Shown here: piece by piece, positions 1-8,169 of the stretch | How the letters are laid out: each line of letters begins with the position of its first letter | Numbering within the stretch: the stretch's first letter is position 1 | Assembly: GCA_964385695.1 (NCBI GenBank) | Contig: CAYLQA010000020.1 | Coordinates: 1 to 56,314, forward strand | Origin: CAYLQA01 sp964385695 | Lineage (GTDB): Bacteria > Desulfobacterota > Desulfobulbia > Desulfobulbales > Desulfurivibrionaceae | Reading direction: 5' to 3' | Length of the DNA: 56,314 bases | The notes under the pieces: generated by a model | The model's database searches: none | Told to the model about the DNA's origin: nothing | The model's input: only the letters and a program-made list of their open reading frames with translations | Program-made: the position numbers and the translations under genes

Positions 1-194
1 ATAGCGCTTATTTTCAACACTTTAGCGATTTCTTGCTCCGGCAAGGTTCTCGGCTTAGGAGCGTCCTCGTCGTAATTGAGGAGAATCAATGCGTTGATCA
101 CTTTCTGGGAGCTGTGTTTCCCTTTGGCAACAATGGCTTTTAGTTCGTCGCGCTCATCTTGGGTCAACGAAAACCGGTACTTAATCTTGGGCAT
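1..194 (-). CDS. IS630-type transposase, N-terminal part (runs off window)
   Basis: Reading frame open to the left edge, 64 codons visible, starting MPKIKYRFSL and continuing with TQDERDELKAIV, a lysine/histidine-rich turn and a helix-turn-helix-like stretch (EQEIAKVLKIS). This matches the N-terminal DNA-binding part of IS630-family transposases. I chose ATG at 194 because GGAG lies 6 nt upstream; in-frame ATGs at 200 and 206 have no such site. The catalytic DDE part is outside the window, so completeness and the element's ends cannot be judged. A free-standing HTH protein is the alternative. Confidence 0.6.
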   Translation of the reverse strand, partial: MPKIKYRFSLTQDERDELKAIVAKGKHSSQKVINALILLNYDEDAPKPRTLPEQEIAKVLKISA

Positions 195-273
195 GGTCAT
201 CTCCATTTTTGTATACCATGCCAGAATTTAGCTAACATATCAAGGTTGACGTGACACTAGTGATTTTTTCTTT
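195..273. other. short A/T-rich gap between transposase start and glycosyltransferase stop
   Basis: Seventy-nine bases separate the transposase start from the convergent-side end of the next gene. The element's terminal inverted repeat would be expected here, but the partner end is outside the window, so I cannot define it. Nothing else is recognised. Confidence 0.3.
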
Positions 274-1929
274 TTATAGATCAGTCTTAAAGAGTAAAAG
301 ACGACCATTTCCTTTTTGCTGCCATTCTTTAATCAATGTGAGGTAAGCAAGATTTTTGCTGGAAAAGTCTTTGAAAGAATGATGTAATTTTTTCTTGTTT
401 CCAAAAAATGTAATATACTCTCCAACCAAAAAATAGGATATTTGTTTTTCCTTGAGCAACCTTTGCAATTTCTTACTGTCTATAAGATCGTTTTGGCTCA
501 GCAACTTGATGTCTCGCCCGCATGATATATCCCCCCTGAGGTAGTTGCTGTAAAACGTAACCCATTCAAGGGCGTTTTTGTTGACAACTCCAGCCAGTTG
601 GATTGAGTTTGTCGCTTGAATTTCAGCGTCAGCCGCAATGTATTCCCCGATTTCTTTAAAGACAGCCTTGTCAGTGTAACGGGGTTTTATGTTTTTTCCC
701 AGTCCCAGGAGAAGTATGAAAATGGCGATTGTGAAAAGGATTATGTTTTGCTGAAGAGAGGTTCTTTTGTTGGTATATGAACAGAGGGCTTGAAGACCAT
801 AACCGGCGAATACTGCAGAGGGGATGATGACCATGCCGAAGTATCTGTACTCGACGACCCAGGTTCTTAACATTTCGTTATAGAGTAATACAGTCCCCAA
901 AACTGCAAGCATGAATAAGTAGTAGATTCTGTTATCCTTCGAACCAGCTTGTCTTATCGAGAAGTAGCCGATGACAATAATCGCCCCGTAAAGGTATAGG
1001 GTCGCTTCAAGCCAGCGTGTTATTATTGCACCCAGTGCAATAAGGGGGCTTTGATTTGCCGCCTCAGGTAGGAAATAATGAATAGGCCATGGCGCGTTTA
1101 TAGCGAAGGTGGTGAGCTGATTTTTGAGCGAACCGTAGTGAGTGAAAAGATTAAATACTGAAAGAGAGCTTTTTGTGTATCTATGCAGCGTGTAAGAGTG
1201 AAAATCAAAGAGGTAGGCGGAAACAAAGGCACTGCCTGCCAAAAGTAGAAGAGGCAACAGGAAAATGCATAAGTTTGTAATTTTTTTCTCTTTAAAATAC
1301 AAGAGGATATATATTGGGGTTGCCAGGTAAAAGAGCATGAATTCATTTCTCGACCATGCTGATAAAATGAAGAAAATGCTGCAGAGAAAGATATGGAGCA
1401 AGGACTTTATCTTTGTATTATTGACAAAGACGTAAATCGCAAGGGAAAGGAAAAACCAAGCAACTGGGTCTTTGAGGAGATCGGCGCTTCTTGTTACCAG
1501 AGTTGGAGTAAGTGCAATCATCAGCAAGGCAACAACGCAGATTTTCTCTTCAAAGAAGTCCTTAAGTGTCAGGTAGACAGGTATGAGTAATGAAAATCCG
1601 AAAAAAAATGATATGAAGCGGCCTGCAATAATCCAATCGTTAAAGAGAATATACGCTGGTACCATGAGCATGGAATTAAGCGGCAGATAGTTGAGAGTGC
1701 AGGAAAAAATTTTATCCAATTGCCCATGGTACAAGGCAGCTGCCTGGTTGATGTACACCATTCCGTCTAAATTGATAATGGCTGAATTGAACCCGACATA
1801 TAGGCGTACGAGCAGCCCGATGGCGAAAACGGATAACGCTGCATATGAAAAACGAAATGCGTTGTTGCCGATTGATATTTGACGGGAAAAAAAATTATTA
1901 AGCATTATGATGTGTTGTTGATCGTTCAC
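274..1929 (-). CDS. GT39/ArnT-like polytopic glycosyltransferase
   Basis: A 551-residue inner-membrane protein with about 11-12 hydrophobic segments and a soluble C-terminal tail of about 120 residues. The first extracytoplasmic loop carries an acidic motif (NLDGMVY, Asp55) of the kind that forms the catalytic site in GT-C enzymes of the PMT_2/GT39 group, which use polyprenyl-phosphate sugars to modify lipid A, proteins or glycans. The acceptor and sugar are unknown. The start is GTG at 1929 with no clear ribosome site; ATG at 1905 is an alternative. It follows msbA by 87 nt, which suggests an envelope-glycolipid role. Base composition is visibly more A/T-rich than most of the window, and a transposase lies immediately beyond, so acquisition by transfer is possible. 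Confidence 0.75.
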   Translation of the reverse strand: MNDQQHIIMLNNFFSRQISIGNNAFRFSYAALSVFAIGLLVRLYVGFNSAIINLDGMVYINQAAALYHGQLDKIFSCTLNYLPLNSMLMVPAYILFNDWIIAGRFISFFFGFSLLIPVYLTLKDFFEEKICVVALLMIALTPTLVTRSADLLKDPVAWFFLSLAIYVFVNNTKIKSLLHIFLCSIFFILSAWSRNEFMLFYLATPIYILLYFKEKKITNLCIFLLPLLLLAGSAFVSAYLFDFHSYTLHRYTKSSLSVFNLFTHYGSLKNQLTTFAINAPWPIHYFLPEAANQSPLIALGAIITRWLEATLYLYGAIIVIGYFSIRQAGSKDNRIYYLFMLAVLGTVLLYNEMLRTWVVEYRYFGMVIIPSAVFAGYGLQALCSYTNKRTSLQQNIILFTIAIFILLLGLGKNIKPRYTDKAVFKEIGEYIAADAEIQATNSIQLAGVVNKNALEWVTFYSNYLRGDISCGRDIKLLSQNDLIDSKKLQRLLKEKQISYFLVGEYITFFGNKKKLHHSFKDFSSKNLAYLTLIKEWQQKGNGRLLLFKTDL

Positions 1930-1936
1930 TGCTTTT

Positions 1937-1973
1937 TGCTTATTCCATTACCCAAAGGATAATGGAATAAGCA
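1937..1973. repeat. 14-bp perfect inverted repeat between msbA and the glycosyltransferase
   Basis: TGCTTATTCCATTA (1937-1950) and its exact complement (1960-1973) flank a 9-nt loop. In the minus-strand transcript it would form a stable hairpin ending 8 nt before the glycosyltransferase GTG. No U-tract follows in that direction, so it is not a normal terminator. It may set the level or stability of the downstream message. Confidence 0.7.
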
Positions 1974-2016
1974 GTGTTTAAAAAATGTGGTAAGTTCGTT
2001 ATGATATTGAAAGTAA

Positions 2017-3741
2017 TTAATGTTGCATAGTATGCAACATTGTGTATGTGCCATTGGCCGGTAACAACTCTTCATGGGCTCCCTGTTCTACTATGACGCC
2101 ATCCTGAATAACGATTATCCGGTCTGCATTGTGTACTGTCGAAAGCCGGTGGGCAATGACAAATGTTGTCCGGTTTTGCATCAGGTTTTCCAGAGCCCGT
2201 TGTACTTCCCTTTCCGACTCAGTATCCAGAGCCGATGTCGCCTCATCCAAAATTAGGATAGGAGCATCTTTCAGCAAGGCACGGGCGATTGACAGACGCT
2301 GTTGTTGTCCACCGGAAAGACGAGCTCCAGACTCGCCGATAATAGTGTCAAACCCTTCCGGGAGTTCTTTGATAAAATCAAGAGCATGTGCTGCTTGCGC
2401 CGCAGCGATAATTTCTTCTTCAGAGCGCTCGAGGTCTCCGTATGCGATATTATTTTTCACGGTATCATTAAAAAGAATAGTCTGTTGGGAAACTATCGCC
2501 AACTGGTTGCGAAGCGACTTCATCGTGACATCTCGCAGATCATGGCCGTCAATGAGTATCTTGCCACTTGTGACTTCAAAGAATCTGGGAATGAGGTTTA
2601 CCAATGTTGTTTTCCCCCCCCCACTTGTCCCGACAAGCGCAATTATTTCTCCTGCCCGCACATTGAGATTTATGTCTTTCAGGACTGGGGTCGTGCCATC
2701 GTAACTGAAGTTAACAGCCTGAAAGGTAATTGTATTTTTAAAAGGCGGTAGTTCCTTCGCATCAGGCTTATCTTCAATTTCTGGTGCTGTGTCCAGCAGA
2801 TCAAAAATTCTTCTCGCTGCTGCTAAGCCTTGTTGTACCGGGCTGTTAATATTGCTGACACTTTTGATCGGGTCATAAATCATGACCATTGACACAAGAA
2901 ACGCAAAAAAGGTACCAGGGGTGGATTCACCCTTGAAAACCTCTTGTCCTCCATACCACACAACACCGGCAATACAGATGCCGCCAATAAACTCCATTAA
3001 TGGATGTTGTAGGCTGTTAATCCTGATGTCTTTGACGATTACCTCGAATAGTTTGTCAACCATGTCGGAGAATTTTTGGGTTTCATATTTCTCCATACCA
3101 AAGGCCTTAACGATTCGGTGACCGGTAATAGTCTCATGCAGAATGTTTGATACCTTGGCAACGGTCTGCTGATTTGTTGTGCTCAGTTTTCTAAATTTTC
3201 TGCCAAAATGGACTACTGGGACCGCTGCAAGAGGGAGAAAAATAAATGAGATGATTGCCAGTTTCCAGTTTAAATATAAAACGACAAAAAGCAGGCCGAA
3301 TACCTGGAAGAGGTCTTTTAATACACCAACAAGGGCACGGGATACAGCCATCTGAATCAAGGTTGCGTCGTTGATAACGCGGGAGATTAATTCTCCGGTC
3401 GGGGTGTGATGAAAAAAAGATAAAGGAAGTGAGTGTATGTGGGCAAAAAGTTTGTTGCGAAGGTCTTTGATAATACTCTGCCCAATAGTATCAAGCAAAA
3501 ATGTGTAGGTGTAATAAAAAATTCCCTTGAACAAGAAAACCATGGCCAAAGCAAAAGGCAGCAAGTTTAACATGAGACTGTTCTTGGTAAAGAATATCTC
3601 ATCAAGCAATGGTTTGACCATGTAAGCTTGCGCTGAACCAAAGGCAGAGACCAGTACCATACTGATCATAGCTATTATAAGTTTCTTCTTATATGGCTGG
3701 AGAAAGCTAAGTAGGCGTTTGGTAAGTTCTTTCTCTGTCAT
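2017..3741 (-). CDS. msbA: MsbA-type lipid A/lipopolysaccharide flippase
   Basis: A 574-residue half-transporter: six-helix ABC membrane domain (about 15-310) fused to an ATPase domain (about 335-574). Visible motifs are Walker A GTSGGGKTT (371-379), signature LSGGQQQR (475-482), Walker B ILILDE (495-500) and the switch His531. The length and order match MsbA, which works as a homodimer in the inner membrane and flips core-lipid A using ATP. A LmrA/other lipid exporter reading is possible but less likely given the Gram-negative envelope genes elsewhere. The start has only a weak ribosome site. A good sigma-70-like promoter lies about 100 bases upstream (3847-3875), so it can be transcribed separately from cysK. 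Confidence 0.88.
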   Translation of the reverse strand: MTEKELTKRLLSFLQPYKKKLIIAMISMVLVSAFGSAQAYMVKPLLDEIFFTKNSLMLNLLPFALAMVFLFKGIFYYTYTFLLDTIGQSIIKDLRNKLFAHIHSLPLSFFHHTPTGELISRVINDATLIQMAVSRALVGVLKDLFQVFGLLFVVLYLNWKLAIISFIFLPLAAVPVVHFGRKFRKLSTTNQQTVAKVSNILHETITGHRIVKAFGMEKYETQKFSDMVDKLFEVIVKDIRINSLQHPLMEFIGGICIAGVVWYGGQEVFKGESTPGTFFAFLVSMVMIYDPIKSVSNINSPVQQGLAAARRIFDLLDTAPEIEDKPDAKELPPFKNTITFQAVNFSYDGTTPVLKDINLNVRAGEIIALVGTSGGGKTTLVNLIPRFFEVTSGKILIDGHDLRDVTMKSLRNQLAIVSQQTILFNDTVKNNIAYGDLERSEEEIIAAAQAAHALDFIKELPEGFDTIIGESGARLSGGQQQRLSIARALLKDAPILILDEATSALDTESEREVQRALENLMQNRTTFVIAHRLSTVHNADRIIVIQDGVIVEQGAHEELLPANGTYTMLHTMQH

Positions 3742-3846
3742 TTCTATAAAAAAGGCCGATAGGTTTATGGCTAAAATTTCTACCGTGGATTGGGGATTGC
3801 GTTGAGCTAAATACCAAGGGTAGGGATAAATTGAATACTGCTGCTT

Positions 3847-3875
3847 TTTCTATCTGAAATGCGTATTTTTGTCAA
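3847..3875 (-). promoter_or_regulatory. probable sigma-70 promoter of msbA
   Basis: On the minus strand, TTGACA (3875-3870) is followed after exactly 17 bp by TAGAAA (3852-3847). The -35 is perfect and the -10 matches 4 of 6. The start site would fall near 3840, about 100 bases before msbA. Confidence 0.6.
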
Positions 3876-3920
3876 TTGATTAGGGTGGGAAAGGGACTTG
3901 CTGTGGTTGATTCTAAATAA

Positions 3921-3934
3921 ACACAGTGTGGCAG
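3921..3934. promoter_or_regulatory. near-copy of the two-CW regulator palindrome, upstream of msbA promoter
   Basis: ACACAGTGTGGCAG closely resembles the right part of the palindrome at 5383-5399 (CCACAGTGTGGTAG). It sits about 45 bp upstream of the msbA -35 box. It may be a second binding site for the HTH protein encoded at 4961-5338, but one short match could be chance. Confidence 0.3.
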
Positions 3935-3952
3935 GCCGCTTTATATCACGCA

Positions 3953-3982
3953 CTGAGAACTGGCAGGTGATACCATTCTCAG
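3953..3982 (-). other. hairpin downstream of cysK
   Basis: CTGAGAA (3953-3959) pairs with TTCTCAG (3976-3982), extended inside by TGG/CCA. It lies just after the cysK stop but lacks a following U-tract on the minus strand, so it is at best a weak terminator or an mRNA 3' end stabiliser. Confidence 0.4.
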
Positions 3983-3989
3983 AAAAAAC

Positions 3990-4919
3990 TTAGCTGGCTG
4001 CAACCAACTCCGTACTCAAATACCTCTCCCCGGTGTCGCATAAGGGGCACACAATAACTTTGCCCTTATTCTCAGGCCGTACACCTATCTGCATAGCGGC
4101 CCAGGTGTTGGCGCCGGAGGAGATGCCGCAGAGGATGCCTTGCTCTTTGGTGAGTCGGCGGGCGATTTCCATGGCTTGGTTGTTGGTTACTGTGATGATC
4201 TCGTCGATTACATCTCGGTTGAGGATGGTCGGGACAAAGCCAGCACCTATGCCTTGTATTTTGTGAGGGCCTGGTTTGCCGCCGGAAAGGACCGGGGAGT
4301 CTGCCGGTTCAACAGCAATTATTTTAATTCCTGGGTTTTTCTTTTTTAAAATTTCACCCACTCCGGTAATGGTTCCTCCTGTTCCCACACCGGCAACAAA
4401 AATATCGATTTTTCCCTCGGTGTCACGCCATATTTCTTCTGCGGTTGTTACTCTATGAATTTCAGGGTTCGCAGGGTTGGAAAACTGATTCGGCATGAAA
4501 CTGTTTGATTTGCTGGCGGCAAGCTCTTCAGCCTTGGCAATGGCGCCGCTCATACCCTCGGCGCCCGGAGTGAGTACAAGGTTTGCTCCTAAGTGTTTGA
4601 GCAGGCCGCGCCGCTCAACACTCATGGTTTCAGGCATGGTTAGGGTGAGTTTGTATTTTTTTGCGGCACAGACAAAGGCTAGTGCTATGCCTGTGTTGCC
4701 GCTGGTTGGCTCAATGATAGTTGTTTCGGGGGTGATTTTCTCAGCTTTTTCAGCAGCGCTTATCATCGCATAGCCGATGCGATCTTTCACGCTGCCCAGA
4801 GGATTCTGGAACTCAAGCTTGCCGTATAGGGTAGCACCCGTTTCCCTGCCCAAAGTGCCTAGGTCAAGTAAGGGAGTGTTGCCGATAACCGCTGTAATGT
4901 CAGGAAGGATGCCAGGCAT
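3990..4919 (-). CDS. cysK: cysteine synthase A (O-acetylserine sulfhydrylase)
   Basis: A 309-residue fold-type II PLP enzyme that joins sulfide to O-acetylserine to make cysteine in the cytoplasm. The PLP lysine is Lys45 in NPLGSVKDR, the substrate loop PTSGNTG is at 71-77, and the phosphate-binding GTGGT is at 179-183. Length is typical for CysK/CysM; the overall pattern favours CysK. GAGGAG 6 nt before ATG 4919 supports the start. It follows the HTH/two-CW regulator gene by only 41 nt on the same strand, so the two are probably co-transcribed and the regulator may control sulfur assimilation. Confidence 0.92.
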   Translation of the reverse strand: MPGILPDITAVIGNTPLLDLGTLGRETGATLYGKLEFQNPLGSVKDRIGYAMISAAEKAEKITPETTIIEPTSGNTGIALAFVCAAKKYKLTLTMPETMSVERRGLLKHLGANLVLTPGAEGMSGAIAKAEELAASKSNSFMPNQFSNPANPEIHRVTTAEEIWRDTEGKIDIFVAGVGTGGTITGVGEILKKKNPGIKIIAVEPADSPVLSGGKPGPHKIQGIGAGFVPTILNRDVIDEIITVTNNQAMEIARRLTKEQGILCGISSGANTWAAMQIGVRPENKGKVIVCPLCDTGERYLSTELVAAS

Positions 4920-4960
4920 GTTAACTCCTCGTCTTAAAACAATGTCGGTTTATGTTTTGC

Positions 4961-5338
4961 TTACAGGAGAGGGGCAAGCACCTCGCACTGGCGGCAGATC
5001 TTCATTTTTTCCTGCCAGTTCTTTTGGGCTTTGCACTCGCAAATGGTGCCATTGATGAACCAGCAGAGCTTGCCTGCTTGAAATTCCCAGGCTGGACAGT
5101 TCTTTTTACGGTCAGCAGGACATTTTTTGATGGTCCAGCAGGGTTTTGGTCCTTTATTTTCGCCATGGCGTCGGCGGGAAAGCAAGAAAAAAATCTGCCG
5201 TTCGATATGGGCGGGAACCGAGCGCCAGCCCTGCTCATAGCTGTGTATGGCCTTAATCGATGCCCCTAGTAATTCAGCAAGCTGTTTTTGGGTCTTACCT
5301 AGTTTTTTTCTAGCTACTAAAAAATCTTCCCGCTCCAC
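4961..5338 (-). CDS. HTH (Xre-like) regulator with cysteine-rich two-CW domain
   Basis: A 125-residue protein. Residues 5-55 form a lambda-repressor-like HTH (LGKTQKQLAELLGASIKAI...SYEQGWR). The rest is a two-CW domain with eight cysteines (67, 73, 81, 92, 100, 102, 115, 118), including the paired CW motifs PCWTIKKC and LCWFINGTIC. Cysteine spacing suggests a metal or iron-sulfur site, which is an inference. The start is GTG at 5338 with GGAGGT 4 nt upstream. It lies 41 nt before cysK, so it may sense sulfur, metal or redox state. A perfect palindrome covers its own -35 region (5383-5399), consistent with autorepression. Confidence 0.78.
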   Translation of the reverse strand: MEREDFLVARKKLGKTQKQLAELLGASIKAIHSYEQGWRSVPAHIERQIFFLLSRRRHGENKGPKPCWTIKKCPADRKKNCPAWEFQAGKLCWFINGTICECKAQKNWQEKMKICRQCEVLAPLL

Positions 5339-5367
5339 GGTGACCTCCAGATCCTAATGAATGAACA

Positions 5368-5399
5368 AATATATCATTATTACTACCACAGTGTGGTAG
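5368..5399 (-). promoter_or_regulatory. promoter and 17-bp palindromic operator of the two-CW regulator
   Basis: CTACCACA (5383-5390) and TGTGGTAG (5392-5399) form a perfect 8-bp inverted repeat around one base. On the minus strand a -10-like TATATT (5373-5368) lies 17 bp from the position where the -35 would sit inside this palindrome. A protein bound there would block RNA polymerase. The regulator's own HTH is the obvious candidate. Confidence 0.55.
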
Positions 5400-5475
5400 C
5401 CCCGTGTCAAGGGGCATGTTGTGCTGGCCAGAATGGCGTCGGGTGCGAAGCAGGAAAGTTGTGAACCCTTATTAT

Positions 5476-6468
5476 TTAGGTAACACGAACCCAACGCCCG
5501 GATTGATCTTTTGTAACGGTAATGTGACCACCTTGGCGAGAGCGAAGCTTGCTGATACCGTTGCGCATGGGACCGGAGAAATTCTCACAGATTTCAATGC
5601 TGCGTTCGACAAGCTCTAATGCTTCTTCCTGTCCCAGCGACAGGGTCCCGCCAAACTGGTAAATCAATTCAGCAATATCAAGGTCTGTCCCGTTAAAAAA
5701 TGTGTCGGTCAACTGGTTGCTAAAGACCACAAGGTTTTGCAAAAACATGTACTTGTCGAAATTTTTTCCGGGCTTTGGCGGGTTGGTTTCCATGCAACTG
5801 ACGATTCTTTTCGAAAAATTCCAGAACGTGGCTATTTCTTTACCGACTTGGGAAAACGTCAGGCCGCTGAGAACCAGTCGAGTAGAGTGATCTTCGGAAT
5901 ACCCTTTGGTCATGTGGCTTTCTATTGCCCTGTACAGATCTGGCAGGTACACCAAGACAACAATTTTGCCAAGCTTGTGCAAAAGGGTGCAGATGTAGGC
6001 CTCTTCTAAAGAGAGCGTTGTCTTTTTAATTGTGCAGAACAATTTGCTCTGGTTAGCGCTGATCAACGATAGGGTAAAGGTCGCGGAAATAGCGTCCCTA
6101 TCTTTCCCCGCAGTCATGAACTCCTCAAAAAGTGCCATGGTGGAGGAAATTTCTCTGAGTGTATCAAGGCCAACCACTGTCACCGCACGGGATATGGTGC
6201 TTACCGGCGTGCCGCGTGAGTAATAGGCAGAGTTGACAACCTGGAGAATTTTTGTGGCAAGGGAATAATCCTTGAGGATTGCCTCGGAAAGTTCCTTGGC
6301 TGTTACACGGCTGTTGCCAATGAGTGAGAGCAGTTCAGTGACATGGTCTGACATGGCAGGCAGAGAGTCCATGTTTACCAGGGAAAATATTTCTAAGAGC
6401 CGTTTTCTGGTCTGGCTTTCTGCTGACATCGGGGGGTCCGTTCGGGCCTTCTTCTCAATTAATAGCAT
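5476..6468 (-). CDS. HDOD-domain signalling protein
   Basis: A 330-residue soluble protein. Residues 25-240 match the HDOD fold (an HD-hydrolase-like domain lacking the full catalytic HD pair): ILKDYSLATKILQVVNSAYY, then RAVTVVGLDTLREI. HDOD proteins serve in signalling linked to motility, c-di-GMP or competence, usually without enzyme activity. No output domain is attached. The start at 6468 has AGGGG about 13 nt upstream, which is far; Met14 is an alternative but has no ribosome site. It lies 89 nt after comM on the same strand. Confidence 0.8.
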   Translation of the reverse strand: MLLIEKKARTDPPMSAESQTRKRLLEIFSLVNMDSLPAMSDHVTELLSLIGNSRVTAKELSEAILKDYSLATKILQVVNSAYYSRGTPVSTISRAVTVVGLDTLREISSTMALFEEFMTAGKDRDAISATFTLSLISANQSKLFCTIKKTTLSLEEAYICTLLHKLGKIVVLVYLPDLYRAIESHMTKGYSEDHSTRLVLSGLTFSQVGKEIATFWNFSKRIVSCMETNPPKPGKNFDKYMFLQNLVVFSNQLTDTFFNGTDLDIAELIYQFGGTLSLGQEEALELVERSIEICENFSGPMRNGISKLRSRQGGHITVTKDQSGRWVRVT

Positions 6469-6557
6469 CTAATGTCTAATGCCCCTTAATCTATAGTTTT
6501 TTGGGATGCCGCGCAAGCCAATTGAAGGGTTCTGTAGGAAAGAAAAGTCGTTCTGGC

Positions 6558-8075
6558 TCAATTGGCAAGGGCCAGACGCCGGTACTGTATGGCTTCGGCA
6601 ACGTGGCTATGCTGAATATTTTGTTCACTCTCAAGATCCGCTATGGTGCGTGCAATTTTTAGGATGCGATGCACGGCACGAGCGGTGAGCCCCAGACGAT
6701 CGGCAGCCTTTTCAAGCAATTGATGGGTCTCTTTTTCAAGGGCGCAATGCGTATTGATGTCCCGGACCTGCATTTGGCTGTTAAAAAACAGTGGTTGATC
6801 TGTAAAGCGTCCTTGTTGCACACTGTGGGCTTGGTTGACCCGTTCTTTGATCTGCAACGAAGATTCGCCTTCTTTGTTTGAGGAGAGCTCTGAGTATTGA
6901 ATGGCTGGCACCTCAAGATGCATGTCGATACGATCTAATAATGGGCCTGATAAGCGACTTTGATAACGTTGGATTTGCGGCGGAGTGCAGGTGCATTGTT
7001 TTTCCGAGCCGAGAAAGGAGCAGGGGCAAGGGTTCATTGCGGCAATGAGCATAAAGTCTGCCGGGAAGCTCAAGGATTGACTGGCCCTGGCAATGGTGAC
7101 CTGGCCATCTTCCAGCGGTTGGCGTAGTACCTCAAGCACGTTGCGTTTAAACTCAGGAAGCTCATCGAGAAAGAGGACGCCATTATGGGCAAGGGATGCC
7201 TCGCCAGGTTTTGGAGATTGTCCCCCGCCAATAAGGCCTGCATCGGAAATTGTGTGGTGAGGGGATCTGAAGGGCCTTGTTCCCAATAACCCCTTATCCG
7301 AGGGCAGAAGGCCCATAACGCTGTATACTTTGGATGTTTCAAGTGCCTCGTCAAAAGAGAGATCCGGCAATATGGTGGGCAGTCGCCGGGCCAGCATGGT
7401 CTTTCCTGAACCAGGTGGGCCACTCAGCAAGACATTATGTCGGCCTGCCGCTGCAATTTCCAGGGCTCTCTTAATATGATCATGCCCTTTGACGTCGGCA
7501 AAGTCCACGGCGTAGTGTTGCTGCTTATGCAGAATTTTTTCCGAACAATGTTCCGCCGGTTTAATGAGGCCTGCAAGAATTTCCACAGCTTCGGGCAGGG
7601 TGGAAACACCAATGATATTGATGCCGTTCACCACCTGCGCCTCGCTGACATTGGCCATGGGTACCAAAATATTTGCAAATCCGCCTTTTTGGGCGGCAAT
7701 AACCACCGGTAGGATGCCTACGGTGGACCTGAGGCCGCCATCGAGCGAAAGCTCGCCTACAGCGCAACACGTGGTGTAAAGTTCGCCGGAAATGATCTCT
7801 GCGGAGAGGAGTATTCCCAAAGCAATGGGCAGGTCAAAGCCGGTCCCGCTTTTTTTAAGATCAGCCGGGGCAAGATTGACAGTGATGCGGCGACTAGGAA
7901 ATTCATAGCCGCAGTTCTTAATAGCCGCCTTCACCCGATCTTTGCTTTCCCGTACTGCTCCTTCCGGCAGGCCGACAGTGGCAAAGGCCGGAAGGCCCAG
8001 GGCAATATCTACCTCAACATCAACAAGTTGACCATCCACACCTACAACGGTGCCGCTGGTAATTTTAGCAAGCAT
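6558..8075 (-). CDS. comM: ComM/YifB family Mg-chelatase-like AAA+ protein
   Basis: A 505-residue protein with the three-part ComM layout: N-terminal S5-like domain (MLAKITSGTVVGVDGQ...), AAA+ Mg-chelatase core with Walker A GPPGSGKT (219-226) and the FLDELPEF Walker B, and C-terminal region. Between them is the family's cysteine cluster CPCSFLGSEKQCTC. In Vibrio ComM is a hexameric helicase that promotes branch migration during natural transformation; in non-competent bacteria its role is unclear. Its neighbours do not suggest a pathway. Confidence 0.9.
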   Translation of the reverse strand: MLAKITSGTVVGVDGQLVDVEVDIALGLPAFATVGLPEGAVRESKDRVKAAIKNCGYEFPSRRITVNLAPADLKKSGTGFDLPIALGILLSAEIISGELYTTCCAVGELSLDGGLRSTVGILPVVIAAQKGGFANILVPMANVSEAQVVNGINIIGVSTLPEAVEILAGLIKPAEHCSEKILHKQQHYAVDFADVKGHDHIKRALEIAAAGRHNVLLSGPPGSGKTMLARRLPTILPDLSFDEALETSKVYSVMGLLPSDKGLLGTRPFRSPHHTISDAGLIGGGQSPKPGEASLAHNGVLFLDELPEFKRNVLEVLRQPLEDGQVTIARASQSLSFPADFMLIAAMNPCPCSFLGSEKQCTCTPPQIQRYQSRLSGPLLDRIDMHLEVPAIQYSELSSNKEGESSLQIKERVNQAHSVQQGRFTDQPLFFNSQMQVRDINTHCALEKETHQLLEKAADRLGLTARAVHRILKIARTIADLESEQNIQHSHVAEAIQYRRLALAN

Positions 8076-8169
8076 ATATGCTCCTGAAAAATCTTATATA
8101 CGGTGGATTACTGTCTTTAAAATAAAGGTGACAAGCAAGAGACCCCTCAACTCTTTTCAGGATACATAA

